Part shown: positions 17,802-26,744 of the stretch, one piece after another
How positions within the stretch are numbered: the first letter of the stretch is position 1
Layout: every line of letters begins with the position of its first letter
Assembly (NCBI RefSeq): GCF_003390885.1
Contig: NZ_QMEL01000003.1
Span: 124,001 to 188,000, forward strand
Reading direction: 5' to 3'
Origin: Pelagibacterium sediminicola
GTDB lineage: Bacteria > Pseudomonadota > Alphaproteobacteria > Rhizobiales > Devosiaceae
Length of the DNA stretch: 64,000 nt
Made by a program: the position numbers and the translations under genes
Notes under the pieces: model-generated
Told to the model about the DNA's origin: nothing
Seen by the model: only the letters and a program-made list of their open reading frames with translations
Database searches by the model: none

Positions 17802-18785
17802 ATGAACAAGATCCATCTCACCCGGCGTCAGGTCATCGCAGGCGGCCTTGCAGCGGCAACGGTACTTGCCCATCCGGCGCTCGCCCGCTCCGCATCTCCG
17901 ACTTTGGCAATCGGCGGACCGGCCTTCGGCACCTCCTGGAAGGCCACGTTGAGTGCCGCGGCCAACGCGGGCGTGCTCCAGACCGCCCTGCAGGAGACGC
18001 TTGCTCGGATCGACCGGCTGATGTCGCCATGGCGCCGCGACAGCGCCATCACAGCGTTCAATGAGAGGCGAAGCCAGGATTGGCAGCCGATCGACAGCGA
18101 AATCGCTACGGTCGTTCGGTCGGCGTTGTCAGTTCGGGGCGCCAGCGAGCGAGCATTCGACATCGCCGTCGGACCGCATGTAGGACGCTGGGGCTTCGGT
18201 CCAATGGCGGCAGCAGAGGTTCCCCAAGACGCTGAGATTCTGGCTTCGAATGCTGCCCTTTGCAAGTCCCACCCTGAAGTGACCATCGACCTCTGTGGAA
18301 TTGCCAAGGGTTATGCGCTTGACCAGTTGGTGAGCATGCTCCGTGAACACGGCGAGGAGAATTTTGTCGTCGACCTGGGCGGCGAAGTCGCTGCGCTTGG
18401 ACATCATCCGAGCGGTCGTTCATGGCAGATTGCGGTGGAGGATCCCCGCCATGGCCATTTCGGTTCGGCCGAAATCGTTGCCCTCGCTGGGCGGGCAATC
18501 GCTACGTCGGGCGACAAGGTCAACGGCTATACGCTTGGCGGAAGGCGCTACAGCCACATTATCGATCCGTCCACGGACGAGCCCGTAGAGGGGGCCGCTG
18601 CATCGGTCTCCGTCATCGCCGGCAACGCCATGCTGGCCGACGGATGGGCAACTGCGCTCGTGTCCGCGGGCGTCAAAGGCCCTGCACTGGCTCAGCGGAA
18701 TGGCCTGGACGCGCTTTTCCTTTTCAACGAGGAGGCGAGCCTTCGACGCGTAGCGGTGGGTCGCTTCGACGAGCACTTGGCCTGA
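17802..18785 (+). CDS. apbE: FAD:protein FMN transferase (ApbE)
   Basis: 327-residue periplasmic flavin transferase that attaches FMN to a Thr in S/T-G-A-T motifs of Nqr/Rnf subunits. A twin-arginine signal is visible (TRRQVIAGG, then a hydrophobic stretch to about residue 30). The ApbE core has FGTSWKATL, DLCGIAKGYALDQL, VVDLGGEVAALG and the YSHIIDPST motif near residue 248. Its location directly behind nqrF fits maturation of NqrC; the NqrB in this operon has no visible target Thr. Confidence 0.9.
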   Translation: MNKIHLTRRQVIAGGLAAATVLAHPALARSASPTLAIGGPAFGTSWKATLSAAANAGVLQTALQETLARIDRLMSPWRRDSAITAFNERRSQDWQPIDSEIATVVRSALSVRGASERAFDIAVGPHVGRWGFGPMAAAEVPQDAEILASNAALCKSHPEVTIDLCGIAKGYALDQLVSMLREHGEENFVVDLGGEVAALGHHPSGRSWQIAVEDPRHGHFGSAEIVALAGRAIATSGDKVNGYTLGGRRYSHIIDPSTDEPVEGAAASVSVIAGNAMLADGWATALVSAGVKGPALAQRNGLDALFLFNEEASLRRVAVGRFDEHLA

Positions 18786-18797
18786 GGAGGAACGCAC

Positions 18798-18974
18798 ATG
18801 GAGCTTGTTATCGCGCCACTGATCGTCATTCTGGCAACAGGCGGTCTGGCCCTGGGACTGATGGTTCGGGGCCGCGTGCTTCAGACCTCCTGCGGCGGGT
18901 TAGCCTGCCTACCTGACGATGCCCGTTGTGCGGGATGCCCGAAGCGGACTCAGCAGGTGCACGGCGATGACTGA
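18798..18974 (+). CDS. nqrM: NqrM-like Cys-rich assembly protein
   Basis: 58-residue protein with one helix (residues 3-22) and a Cys-rich tail: SCGGLACLP followed by CAGCPK. NqrM (DUF539) is required for Na+-NQR maturation, probably delivering iron to the NqrD/NqrE centre. Good ribosome site AGGAGGAA 6 nt before the ATG at 18798. It lies between apbE and the CBS gene, with an 8-nt overlap with the latter. Confidence 0.85.
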   Translation: MELVIAPLIVILATGGLALGLMVRGRVLQTSCGGLACLPDDARCAGCPKRTQQVHGDD

Positions 18975-19356
18975 CGTTATCGCCAGCGTCATGCGAACGG
19001 ATTATCTGACGCTCGACACCGAAATGCCGATCCGTCAGGCCGCCGGCCTGCTGCACGCGAACGGCCAGGAAGCAGCACCGGTCGTGGACGCTGCAGGAAC
19101 CCTCGTCGGAATTCTGACGCAAAAGGACTGCTTCCGCCCCGCCATGATGGCGAGCTACTACCGGCAGTGGCGGGGCACCGTGGGCGACCAAATGAGTAGT
19201 CCCGTCAAGATCATCGAAGCTGACTCGGACATCGTTGCCGCCGCCGAGATGTTTCTTTCCGAGCCGCACCGAGCCTTTCCGGTGCTTCGATCGGGACAGA
19301 TTATCGGCTTGTTGCGCCGCGAGGATGTCTTGGGGCGGCTACTTGAACTAGGTTGA
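18967..19356 (+). CDS. CBS-pair domain protein
   Basis: 129-residue cytoplasmic protein made of two CBS motifs (residues about 3-55 and 75-128), which usually bind adenosyl nucleotides and act as an energy sensor. Start ATG at 18967 overlaps the end of nqrM; the frame is open further upstream but that part overlaps nqrM. As the last gene of the nqr operon it may tune the complex to energy state, which is inference. No fused enzymatic domain. Confidence 0.8.
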   Translation: MTDVIASVMRTDYLTLDTEMPIRQAAGLLHANGQEAAPVVDAAGTLVGILTQKDCFRPAMMASYYRQWRGTVGDQMSSPVKIIEADSDIVAAAEMFLSEPHRAFPVLRSGQIIGLLRREDVLGRLLELG

Positions 19357-19370
19357 GGTTGAGCCCGAAC

Positions 19371-19401
19371 GGCGGCTCATGCGGAGGGACCAAGAGCCGC
19401 C
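19371..19401. terminator. Candidate bidirectional terminator hairpin
   Basis: A perfect 8-bp inverted repeat (GGCGGCTC / GAGCCGCC) with a 15-nt loop lies between the convergent CBS gene (ends 19356) and antiporter gene (ends 19408). There is no T-tract, so the terminator reading is tentative. Confidence 0.4.
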
Positions 19402-19407
19402 CGAAGA

Positions 19408-20385
19408 TCAGATCAAGCCAACAAAATCGCGTACGCCCGGGGCAAACTGAGCCACCAGGTAGAGCCCATACGCGGCCAGAAAAACTCCGCCCTCGCGTCG
19501 ACTTACGCGCCTGCCGGTTGTTGCGAACAGGACGAGCAGCATCGCCGTTCCGACCATCACCCAAACGTCCAGTCGCATGATCTCGGGGCTGACGGCGACC
19601 GGCGCGACCAGCGCACAACCTCCAAGAATGCCGAGCGCGTTGAAGATGTTGCTACCAACGACATTGCCGAAGGCAACGTCCCCGTTTCCGCGGATTGCGG
19701 CCATCACCGATGTTGCAAGCTCCGGCATCGACGTGCCGACCGCCACTAGCGTCAGGCCGATTACCGTTTCCGACAGCCCGAGGCGCGGGGCGAGTTCGAT
19801 GGCTGCGCCGACCAGGAGGTCCGCTCCAAATACAACTCCAACAATTCCGCCAAAGGCGAGCACCAACCCGAACCAGATCGGCAGTCGCGTTGCTACGTGT
19901 GCCTCCGCTTGCGCGCTGTGCATTTCAGCGCTTGCGTCGGATGACATCTTCTCTGTTGCGTAAGTATAGGCGACGTAGGCTGTGAGCAAAACTAGGAAGA
20001 CACCGCCGCTCCACGGGCCAATTTCTCCACTCAGCGCAACAACAAGTACCAGCACGCTGGCTCCGATGAGGGCGAACCCGTCGCGACGGAAGGCCTCTTT
20101 TCGCGTGGCGATAGGCAGGATCAATGCGGAAACCCCTAGGATGAGTAACACGTTAGCGATGTTGCTGCCGATGACGTTCCCTACGGCGTTTCCAGGGGCG
20201 CCACTCAGTGTAGCCTCAAGGCTCGAGACGAGTTCAGGGGTCGAGGTGCCGAAGCCGACCAGCGTCAGCCCGATCATTAACTGCGAAACGCCAAGACGGG
20301 TCGCTACACTGACGCTGCCTTTGACCAAGGCTTCGCCGCCGCCGAGCAGCAGTGCAAGACCGATGATAAGTTCAATCCAAATCAA
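19408..20385 (-). CDS. CaCA-family Na+/Ca2+ (cation) antiporter, YrbG-like
   Basis: 325-residue inner-membrane exchanger with two inverted repeats of five helices. The alpha-repeat signatures are intact: GFGTSTPELVSSLEA with GNVIGSNIANVLLILG in the first half, and AVGTSMPELATSVMA with GNVVGSNIFNALGILG in the second. I chose the TTG at 20385 (AGGA 9 nt upstream) because the protein then starts directly at the first helix. The reading frame is open far upstream through a P-type ATPase remnant and a broken istA, but that 891-codon frame is a chance junction of unrelated pieces. Confidence 0.88.
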   Translation of the reverse strand: MIWIELIIGLALLLGGGEALVKGSVSVATRLGVSQLMIGLTLVGFGTSTPELVSSLEATLSGAPGNAVGNVIGSNIANVLLILGVSALILPIATRKEAFRRDGFALIGASVLVLVVALSGEIGPWSGGVFLVLLTAYVAYTYATEKMSSDASAEMHSAQAEAHVATRLPIWFGLVLAFGGIVGVVFGADLLVGAAIELAPRLGLSETVIGLTLVAVGTSMPELATSVMAAIRGNGDVAFGNVVGSNIFNALGILGGCALVAPVAVSPEIMRLDVWVMVGTAMLLVLFATTGRRVSRREGGVFLAAYGLYLVAQFAPGVRDFVGLI

Positions 20386-20429
20386 TCTGCAAATTCCTGA
20401 ATTCGGAAAGGAGCCGCTCGTATGAAAGT

Positions 20430-20598
20430 TCAGCCTGCGGATCGGGTTACCTTCCTGCGATACGCCCGGCTCGCATCTGGTCGGGCCTGCACGGAGGAGG
20501 CCGACCTGGACATCCGCATAGGCGGCGTCACTGCCTTGCCTCGCCGAATAGGATCGCGGAGCAGCCGCAATCCATTGAGAACCACCAGCACCGTAGAT
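20430..20598 (-). pseudogene. 3' remnant of a heavy-metal P-type ATPase
   Basis: In a frame different from istA, the minus strand encodes STVLVVLNGLRLLRDPIRRG and a basic tail to a stop at 20430. The VLVVLNxLRLL pattern is the conserved final transmembrane segment of P1B metal-transporting ATPases (ZntA/CadA/CopA). Only this terminal piece is present. It abuts a truncated IS21 istA at about 20598, indicating a deletion or insertion that removed the rest of the ATPase. The call rests on a short motif, so confidence is moderate. Confidence 0.55.
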
Positions 20599-22002
20599 GG
20601 CAAGGTCGAGCCTGGGTGGCCGGCGTTCGGCCCGGCACAGGACGAGATGCTTGATGGCATCGAAGCTTATGGCGCCCAGGTGCAGCGCCTGCTTTATGGC
20701 CGCATGCAGATCGGCCAGTTCGAAGCTTTCCAGAAGACGCAACACTTGCACATAGGCGCGCCGGCCCTGCTTGCCCATCCGCGCTTCCATCAGGCGACGC
20801 AGTGTGGCGAACGCCTCGGGAAGTTCCCAGCCCTGGAGCGGGGCCGCCTGGTCGAGCGCATTGATCTTGTGCTCGATCAGCGGCAGGTAATGCAGTGGGT
20901 CAAAGACGATGTCTTCGCGCCCATAACTGCGCGGATGACGGGCGATGGTCTCCCCGCCGCAGCCGATCACCACCTCATCGACATAGCCACGGATCCAGGC
21001 GTCCTGATGGCCATAGGCAACAGGGACGGAATAGTCGTTGGTTCTGTAGCGCACCAGCGCCTGGGAGGAGACCCGGCCGCTGGCCTGGTCGCAGGCCTCG
21101 AAGGGCGATGCCGGCAGCGGCCGCATCGCCGCCAGATCGCGTTGCAGCCGTTCGCCGATCGTCTCGCTCTCCCCGCGTAGCCGATCGCCCTGGCGCCTGC
21201 GGCACTGCTCCTCGAGCCACAGGTTGAACGCGTCCCAGGTTGCAAACCGCGGGATCGGCACCATGAAGTTGCGGCGGGCATAGCCCACAAGACCTTCAAC
21301 ACTGCCCTTGTCATTGCCCTTGCCGGGGCGACCGTAACGGTCCCGGATCAGATAGTGGGATAAAAATCCGCTGAACAGCGTTGTCCGCTTGCGCGTGCCG
21401 TCAGGAAGAATTTTTGCCACCAGGCAGCGGTCGTTGTCGTAGACGATCGATTGCGGCACTGCGCCCAGAAAGGCAAACGCATGGATATGGCCGTCCACCC
21501 ATGCCTCGGCCACCGCCGCCGGATAGGCACGAACATAGCAGGCGTCGCTGTGGGGCAGATCGAGCACGAAGAAGTGCGCCTTCTGTTCCACCCCGCCGAT
21601 GATAACCACAGCCTCCCCGAAGTCCGCCTGGCCATGCCCGGCAGGATGGGCCAGCGGCACAAATACTTCCTGACCGCGCCGGTCCCGCTCGCGCATGTAG
21701 TCCTTGATGATCGTGTAGCCGCCGGCAAACCCATGTTCGTCACGAAGGCGATCAAAAACGCGTTTGGCCGTATGACGCTGCTTGCGCGGGACCGCCCGGT
21801 CCTCGTCAAGCCACCGATCAATGATCGCGATGAACGCGTCCAGCTTCGGGCGTCGCACCGGCGCCTGCCGCCGATAGCCCGGCGGAACCGAATACGCCAT
21901 CATCTTGCGAACCGTGTCGCGCGAGATGCCGAAATGCCTGGCTGCTTCGCGCTGGCTCATGCCGCCATCGCAAGCCAGACGAACCTTCAAATATAAGTCC
22001 AC
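20599..22002 (-). pseudogene. istA: IS21-family transposase IstA, C-terminally truncated
   Basis: About 468 codons of an IS21 IstA. The N-terminal helix-turn-helix (SQREAARHFGISRDTVRKMM), the integrase core (HGQADFGEAVVIIGG, VYDNDRCLVAK, GNDKGSVEGLVGY) and most of the C-terminal domain are intact. The GTG start at 22002 has GAGGG 8 nt upstream. The sequence leaves the family after RRPPRLDLAIY near 20599 and runs into the ATPase remnant. istB, the helper ATPase always paired with istA, is missing, so the element is unlikely to transpose by itself. Confidence 0.85.
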
Positions 22003-22082
22003 GGTGTAGATCCCTCGTCCCTCCCGCACAAATTGCAGAAGGAAAATAGGTGGACGACTTTTAAACCGCCCGCAGCAGGACA
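20599..22082 (-). mobile_element. Partial IS21-family insertion sequence
   Basis: The istA-proximal end is visible: on the minus strand the element starts at 22082 with TGTCCTGCTGCGGGCGG, the TG-led terminal repeat typical of this family, followed by an internal leader up to the istA start. No matching inverted end is found near 20599 and istB is absent, so the right part has been lost. Confidence 0.75.
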
Positions 22083-22186
22083 ATCCAGCCGCTACCGTGG
22101 ACTAACTTTGCACCGCCGTTCTCAATTGAGCCTCAACCCTAGAGGACAACCGATCTGTGGTGCCGGAATTCAAACCATGCTGCACG

Positions 22187-25100
22187 TCAGAACCTGATGT
22201 TGAGACCCAGGGATGCCGTATGGCTGTCATAACTGCCCGCGAAGACACCTTCGTAGTTGGCGCGCAAGGTCATGTCGGGTGCGATGTCCCAGCCGAGGCC
22301 GGCGCCCAGGCGCAGGCGGTCACGGTTGGCCGCAGGACCGTTGACGGTGAAGCTGGTGGGGCTGCCCGCAAAGGAGAGCAACTGACTGGGCACATCATCG
22401 GCAAAGGCGTGCTCCCATACCGCCCGGCCTTCCAGTATCAGACGTCCGGTCTCGGTGGGAACGACATGGCTGATGCCAATCCCGACGCCGGTGTCCAGCC
22501 GCGTCCAGTTCTCCGAGGCTCCGGTGAGGTTGAGCGCGTCGGCGCCCGTCTCGGTGAACCCGCCATGCCCCGACCAGCCTGCATCGAGGGTGAAGAGTGG
22601 CAAGAGTGTTGTGCCGCCGCCCATGTCCATGCCGTAGGCAGCTTCGCCCGAGAAGCCGAGCGAATGAATCCAGTAGTCGGCCTCGGCCGTGCGGTCGAGG
22701 CCACCGAAGACGATGTTGCGCTCGGTCGAGATACGGTTTGCCGCATAAGTCAGCGCGCCGACCAGCCGCCACGGCCCATCCTCCCATGCGCCATAAGCAC
22801 CGATATGGAAACCATCGGCATCGAAGCTGGAGAGCCGGGCATCGACCGAGCCATGGCTGCGGATATAGCCTAGCCCGAAGCCGGCGAAGGCATTGCCCGT
22901 GCCCATATCGATCTGGCCTTCATAGCCACCGGCGATACCGGCGCTCCACCAATCGAGCGTGGCGGCATTGCCGTCACCGTCGATACTGCCGCGTCCGCCG
23001 AGCGGGGCGAGCCAGGCATTGGCCACACGGCTTTCGGCATAGTTGGCGGTCGCATCATCGATGGCGCCGACGCTGGCGGGCCGCGTTACCGGGCCATAAG
23101 CCAGTGGTGCGATCACACTGGTGCTGCCGAGCGCGCCGACCCCGGCCGAGCCTTGCTGACGTAGAGTGCGGTTGAACAGCCCAAAGGTCTGGTCGATCAC
23201 ATGCTGGCCAGAGGCGTGAACCTCTCCCGAGGATAGGTCGAAGGCGCGACGAACCGCGTCCTGACCATCTGATTGCAATGAAAGTTGGACAACCTCATTG
23301 TAAACCGTCACTGCATCGCCGCTCTGTTCCATGTCCTGAAGCCCCGCGGCGCTCTGGAACTGGTTGTAGGTCTGGGCGAAGCTCGTAAAGGGAATGTCTG
23401 CGCTCAGCAGCAGGTCCACAACATCAACACCGTAGATCACTTCGGTTCGCATCAGCGATACAGGCTGGTTGTGCAGGAACTCAGCATTTCGGATCACACC
23501 GTCATCGGCCTCGATAATGCGGTACGTCTGCCCTTCCGCATAGCTCGTGCCGGTATCAAGCGCGATGATCGCCAGTTCGCCACCGTCGATCGTCACGCTA
23601 CCTTTGGCCGAAATCAGATCGGCCTGATCGGGAGCGGCAATTTCGATCTCATAGGTCGACCCGGCATTGAAGACGACGTTGCCCGAGACATGCAGCGTTC
23701 CGATGGAGTTGCCGGGCGCAATAGTGCTACCGGAGTTGATCGTGACATCGCCTGATAGCGTCCCGATGCCGCCGAGCACGCCACCGTCAACATTGAGCGA
23801 CCCGCCCAAAGCGTCGTCTACATAAAGCGTGCCACCGGAAATGGTGGTCGTGCCGGTGAATCCTGAGCCGTCACCGGTGTAGTTGGTCACGCCTGCCAGA
23901 TGTTCTATGGCATGGTTGCCCGCACCATCAGACTCCAGAGCAATATCGAAGGCGTAGCTGTTCGTTTCCGTGCCGGTGTGATTGAAGACGAGGGTGCCGT
24001 TACCATCCAGGAAGACGATGCTATCGGCAGTGAGGAACCCTGCATCCTGCTCGATCTCGCCTGCCGCCGCACCGATATTGAGGACGCCTTCGCTGCCATT
24101 ATCATGAGCCAAGTGTATGTCGTTACCGCCTGCAACAACCTCTGCTCCGTTGGAGATCGTCAGCATTCCTTTGCCTTTATTGCCGACAATTACATCTCCG
24201 TTGGCCGTCCATGTGGAGCCCAAATCGGAAATGGTCAGAGTTCCCCAAGCGCCGTCAAAGCGATCGCCGAGAACCGTGGCCCCGGTTTCGAGCGTCCCGC
24301 CATCGACAACCGAAATTTCCGCCGAGCTTTCCCACCCGATCTCGAACTGGCCGGTCGTTGTCCATTCACTGTTGGAGATTGTGAGTTCGGTATGGCGATT
24401 CCCACCATTGCCGAGCCTTGCGATCCCGTCATTGATCACGACGGCTCCATTACGCACCTCGATCGTGGCGAGGCCGGCGTAGAGGCTGCCTAAATCCCAG
24501 GTTCCATCGTCAACAGCTATCTGGCTCCTATCCGGCGCGGGCAGGCCGCCAACCTCGACATTACCGCTGTCAATGTGGCCGCCAGCCTCGATAACCACGC
24601 TACCTGCTCCAAGGCGCCCGATCCATATGGAGCCTTCATTCGTCCAGATAGAGCCGCTACCAGAAACAAGGATCGTGCTGGACGGGTCGGCACTGTTTCC
24701 GATGTTAGCCGTGCCGATGCTTTCTAAATGGCCCCCGCTCAGGATCTGGAGTTCGGCACCATCGTCGCCGGAAACGGTAACTGATGAACTGCCAAGGTTG
24801 CCAGTGATCAGCAGGGCACCGCCGGAAATTGTAGTCGTTCCCGTGAAGTCAGAGCCGTCGCCGGTGTAGGTGGTCACGCCTGCCAGATGTTCAATGGCGT
24901 GGTTGCCCGTGCCAGTTGATTCCAGATCGGCTGCAAACTGATAGCTGTTTGCTTCCGTAGCGTTGTGGTTGAAAATCAGCGTGCCGGTGCCGTCACCGAA
25001 ATTTATCGTCGATACATTGAGCTTACCCGGTGTCCCACCTTCTCCGATCTGAAATGTCCCTTCACTGCCGCTCCCTCTTGCAATCGTTATGGACTTTCCT

Positions 25101-25582
25101 TCTTCGACATCGAGCCCCCCGGAAACTCCACCATAGGAATCGGACAACACCAGTATACCTATGCCCTCGTCACCTACAATTATATCGTCGTGAGCGGTCC
25201 ATTTGGTGCGCATCCGCATATCGCCAAATGATCCGTCTTGCTGGCCCAGCGTCACCAATCCATGCGTTTCGAGTTCTCTCGCGTTGATGAGCAACAGGGC
25301 TTCACCAGTGGTTCCAACCACCATATTGCGAGTTTCAAAGGATACGCCCTCGATGTTACCGATGATTGGGCCATCAAAACCGCTTAGATTGATTTCAACA
25401 TCATCAGTGGAGGCAGGAATGGAGCCGGTATCCCAATTATTGGGATTACTCCATGCCCTGTTCTCATTGGCTTGCCACACGACCTGTCCGGTGGCCGGCT
25501 GCGCGGCCAGACACAACGCCGTACTGGCGAGCAGTGCAAGGCGCTTGGTATTCTCCCGGCGCGATTTCTCGTTCTTGCCCAT
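22187..25582 (-). CDS. Autotransporter with outer-membrane beta-barrel
   Basis: 1131-residue type Va secreted protein. A long signal region (basic head KSRRENTKRL, then a hydrophobic core, cleavage near ATGQ) is followed by a beta-helical passenger of autotransporter-associated repeats. About residue 860 onward is a 12-strand barrel domain ending in the outer-membrane signature SLGLNIRF with C-terminal Phe. The passenger carries two copies of a block of about 70 residues (FNH..TE.NSY, then GNHAIEHLAGVT and YTGDGS.FTGTTTISGG). Start ATG at 25582 with GGGGAA upstream. A 29-bp element shared with three other genes lies 61 nt before the start. Probable adhesin or surface protein; ligand unknown. 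Confidence 0.88.
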   Translation of the reverse strand: MGKNEKSRRENTKRLALLASTALCLAAQPATGQVVWQANENRAWSNPNNWDTGSIPASTDDVEINLSGFDGPIIGNIEGVSFETRNMVVGTTGEALLLINARELETHGLVTLGQQDGSFGDMRMRTKWTAHDDIIVGDEGIGILVLSDSYGGVSGGLDVEEGKSITIARGSGSEGTFQIGEGGTPGKLNVSTINFGDGTGTLIFNHNATEANSYQFAADLESTGTGNHAIEHLAGVTTYTGDGSDFTGTTTISGGALLITGNLGSSSVTVSGDDGAELQILSGGHLESIGTANIGNSADPSSTILVSGSGSIWTNEGSIWIGRLGAGSVVIEAGGHIDSGNVEVGGLPAPDRSQIAVDDGTWDLGSLYAGLATIEVRNGAVVINDGIARLGNGGNRHTELTISNSEWTTTGQFEIGWESSAEISVVDGGTLETGATVLGDRFDGAWGTLTISDLGSTWTANGDVIVGNKGKGMLTISNGAEVVAGGNDIHLAHDNGSEGVLNIGAAAGEIEQDAGFLTADSIVFLDGNGTLVFNHTGTETNSYAFDIALESDGAGNHAIEHLAGVTNYTGDGSGFTGTTTISGGTLYVDDALGGSLNVDGGVLGGIGTLSGDVTINSGSTIAPGNSIGTLHVSGNVVFNAGSTYEIEIAAPDQADLISAKGSVTIDGGELAIIALDTGTSYAEGQTYRIIEADDGVIRNAEFLHNQPVSLMRTEVIYGVDVVDLLLSADIPFTSFAQTYNQFQSAAGLQDMEQSGDAVTVYNEVVQLSLQSDGQDAVRRAFDLSSGEVHASGQHVIDQTFGLFNRTLRQQGSAGVGALGSTSVIAPLAYGPVTRPASVGAIDDATANYAESRVANAWLAPLGGRGSIDGDGNAATLDWWSAGIAGGYEGQIDMGTGNAFAGFGLGYIRSHGSVDARLSSFDADGFHIGAYGAWEDGPWRLVGALTYAANRISTERNIVFGGLDRTAEADYWIHSLGFSGEAAYGMDMGGGTTLLPLFTLDAGWSGHGGFTETGADALNLTGASENWTRLDTGVGIGISHVVPTETGRLILEGRAVWEHAFADDVPSQLLSFAGSPTSFTVNGPAANRDRLRLGAGLGWDIAPDMTLRANYEGVFAGSYDSHTASLGLNIRF
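23838..25002. repeat. Internal duplication in the autotransporter passenger
   Basis: Segments 23838-24020 and 24822-25002 are direct copies (about 180 nt, roughly 75% identical by eye), encoding the same block with GNHAIEHLAGVT. They mark an intragenic duplication of the beta-helix unit. Confidence 0.7.
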
Positions 25583-25643
25583 CCGATTCCCCAAAACGGT
25601 TTGATGCAGTTGAAGAACTGGTAGGCTGCCATTACCGGGTAAG

Positions 25644-25672
25644 TCGTGGGGAATCCGGTTGGGGAAAGAGCC
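25644..25672 (-). promoter_or_regulatory. Shared 29-bp upstream element, copy A
   Basis: Plus-strand reading: TCGTGGGGAA, two variable bases, CGGTTGGGG, then AAAGAGCC. It lies 61 nt upstream of the autotransporter start. Copies B, C and D (29150, 30222, 34816) share 23 of 29 positions with it, with the same orientation and a similar distance to a start codon. On the coding strand it contains a 13-bp-spaced direct repeat of CCCCAMC. Probably an operator or an alternative-sigma promoter. Confidence 0.75.
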
Positions 25673-25722
25673 GGATCGGCGTCTACAAGATCAGCGCCGG
25701 GATGATTTTCATCACTAACTCT

Positions 25723-26157
25723 TCAGAACATACTGAGAAGAGCGCGCAGATGCATATTTCGTTCCTTGGTCAAGGCGACGCGGCACCCATGCTCGATCAG
25801 CGGCTGGGCACTGCCCCCTTCCATGACCGAACCGCGAAACGCACATTCCGCATCGCGAAAAGAAATCCATGCTCGCTGTGACTGACGCAATCGGGTTTCA
25901 AATCCGACCTCGACGTCGTCTGCCCTGTCCCAATGCTGCACTTTGCCGAGAAGCTCGCTATAGAGCGCGTTCAACGCGTCATCGGCAATGCTCAGATCCT
26001 CGTTGATGCAGGCCAGCATCGATGCCGTGTCTGCGGCGTCCCCACAAGCATCGAAAGCTTGGGAAGGCGTTGAGTGAGCCAGAGCTGCTACGGCGAATAC
26101 AAGTATCCATCCCATTGGGATGCTCACGATTCTCTGAGGCAGGAGGCAAGAAGACAT
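25723..26157 (-). CDS. LprI-like (DUF1311) secreted protein
   Basis: 144-residue periplasmic protein. A signal peptide (hydrophobic stretch around residues 15-33, cleavage near SQAFD) precedes a DUF1311/LprI domain with DAALNALYSEL-type helices and the QRAWISFRDAECAF core (about residues 98-111). Four Cys residues probably form disulfides. LprI proteins are lysozyme inhibitors in mycobacteria, but most DUF1311 proteins are uncharacterised. Start ATG at 26157, 2 nt after the stop of the upstream membrane-protein gene, so the two are co-transcribed. Confidence 0.8.
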   Translation of the reverse strand: MSSCLLPQRIVSIPMGWILVFAVAALAHSTPSQAFDACGDAADTASMLACINEDLSIADDALNALYSELLGKVQHWDRADDVEVGFETRLRQSQRAWISFRDAECAFRGSVMEGGSAQPLIEHGCRVALTKERNMHLRALLSMF

Positions 26158-26159
26158 GA

Positions 26160-26669
26160 CTAATGCCGCCCCCAGCCTGCCCAACCCAGCGTCACGTCCG
26201 GTCCGTGATAGCCAACGACTGACGCAAGAAAGACAATACCGCTCACGCCAAGCCATGTTGCACCGGGCCGCATGGCCGTAAACAGCGTGATGGCCCCTTT
26301 GTCTCTCTCCTCGCCAGTCTTCTGCCGGAACAGGTCCGGGAAGGCCGTCAGGACATCGCCCAAGAAGCGGCGGCTGCCGCAGATGAACAGGACGAGGAAC
26401 AGGAAAAAGCCCGGAAAGCTGAGAGCATAAGGGATGCGCCGGTGTTCGGGCAGGGAGGGCCAAAGGGGCAAGATTTCCTCGAACAGCATAGAAAAGCCGA
26501 TGGCAAGGAACAGCAACGCAAGCCCCGCCCACATCATCGCCTTTTCCTTCGGACTTTGCGCAATACCCAATATCAGGACAATAATGCTGGTCAGCCCCGC
26601 CATGATTGCAATGGCGTTGAAGGCATCCCAGTACGGCGTATAGCGAAATCTCTCGGTAAGGTCGCGCAT
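26160..26669 (-). CDS. Four-helix membrane protein of unknown function
   Basis: 169-residue inner-membrane protein with hydrophobic segments at about residues 17-36, 45-62, 83-100 and 137-155. Charged loops lie between them (SPKEKA; RQKTGEERDKGA). I do not recognise the family. It is the first gene of a two-gene unit with the LprI-like protein (2-nt gap). Start ATG at 26669. Confidence 0.6.
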   Translation of the reverse strand: MRDLTERFRYTPYWDAFNAIAIMAGLTSIIVLILGIAQSPKEKAMMWAGLALLFLAIGFSMLFEEILPLWPSLPEHRRIPYALSFPGFFLFLVLFICGSRRFLGDVLTAFPDLFRQKTGEERDKGAITLFTAMRPGATWLGVSGIVFLASVVGYHGPDVTLGWAGWGRH

Positions 26670-26744
26670 GTCATGCTCCGTTTATCGGAGCGGACACCGG
26701 CAAGAGCAGCGCAAAATTTCCGCTCACGCCGGCGCCAGCCGATG

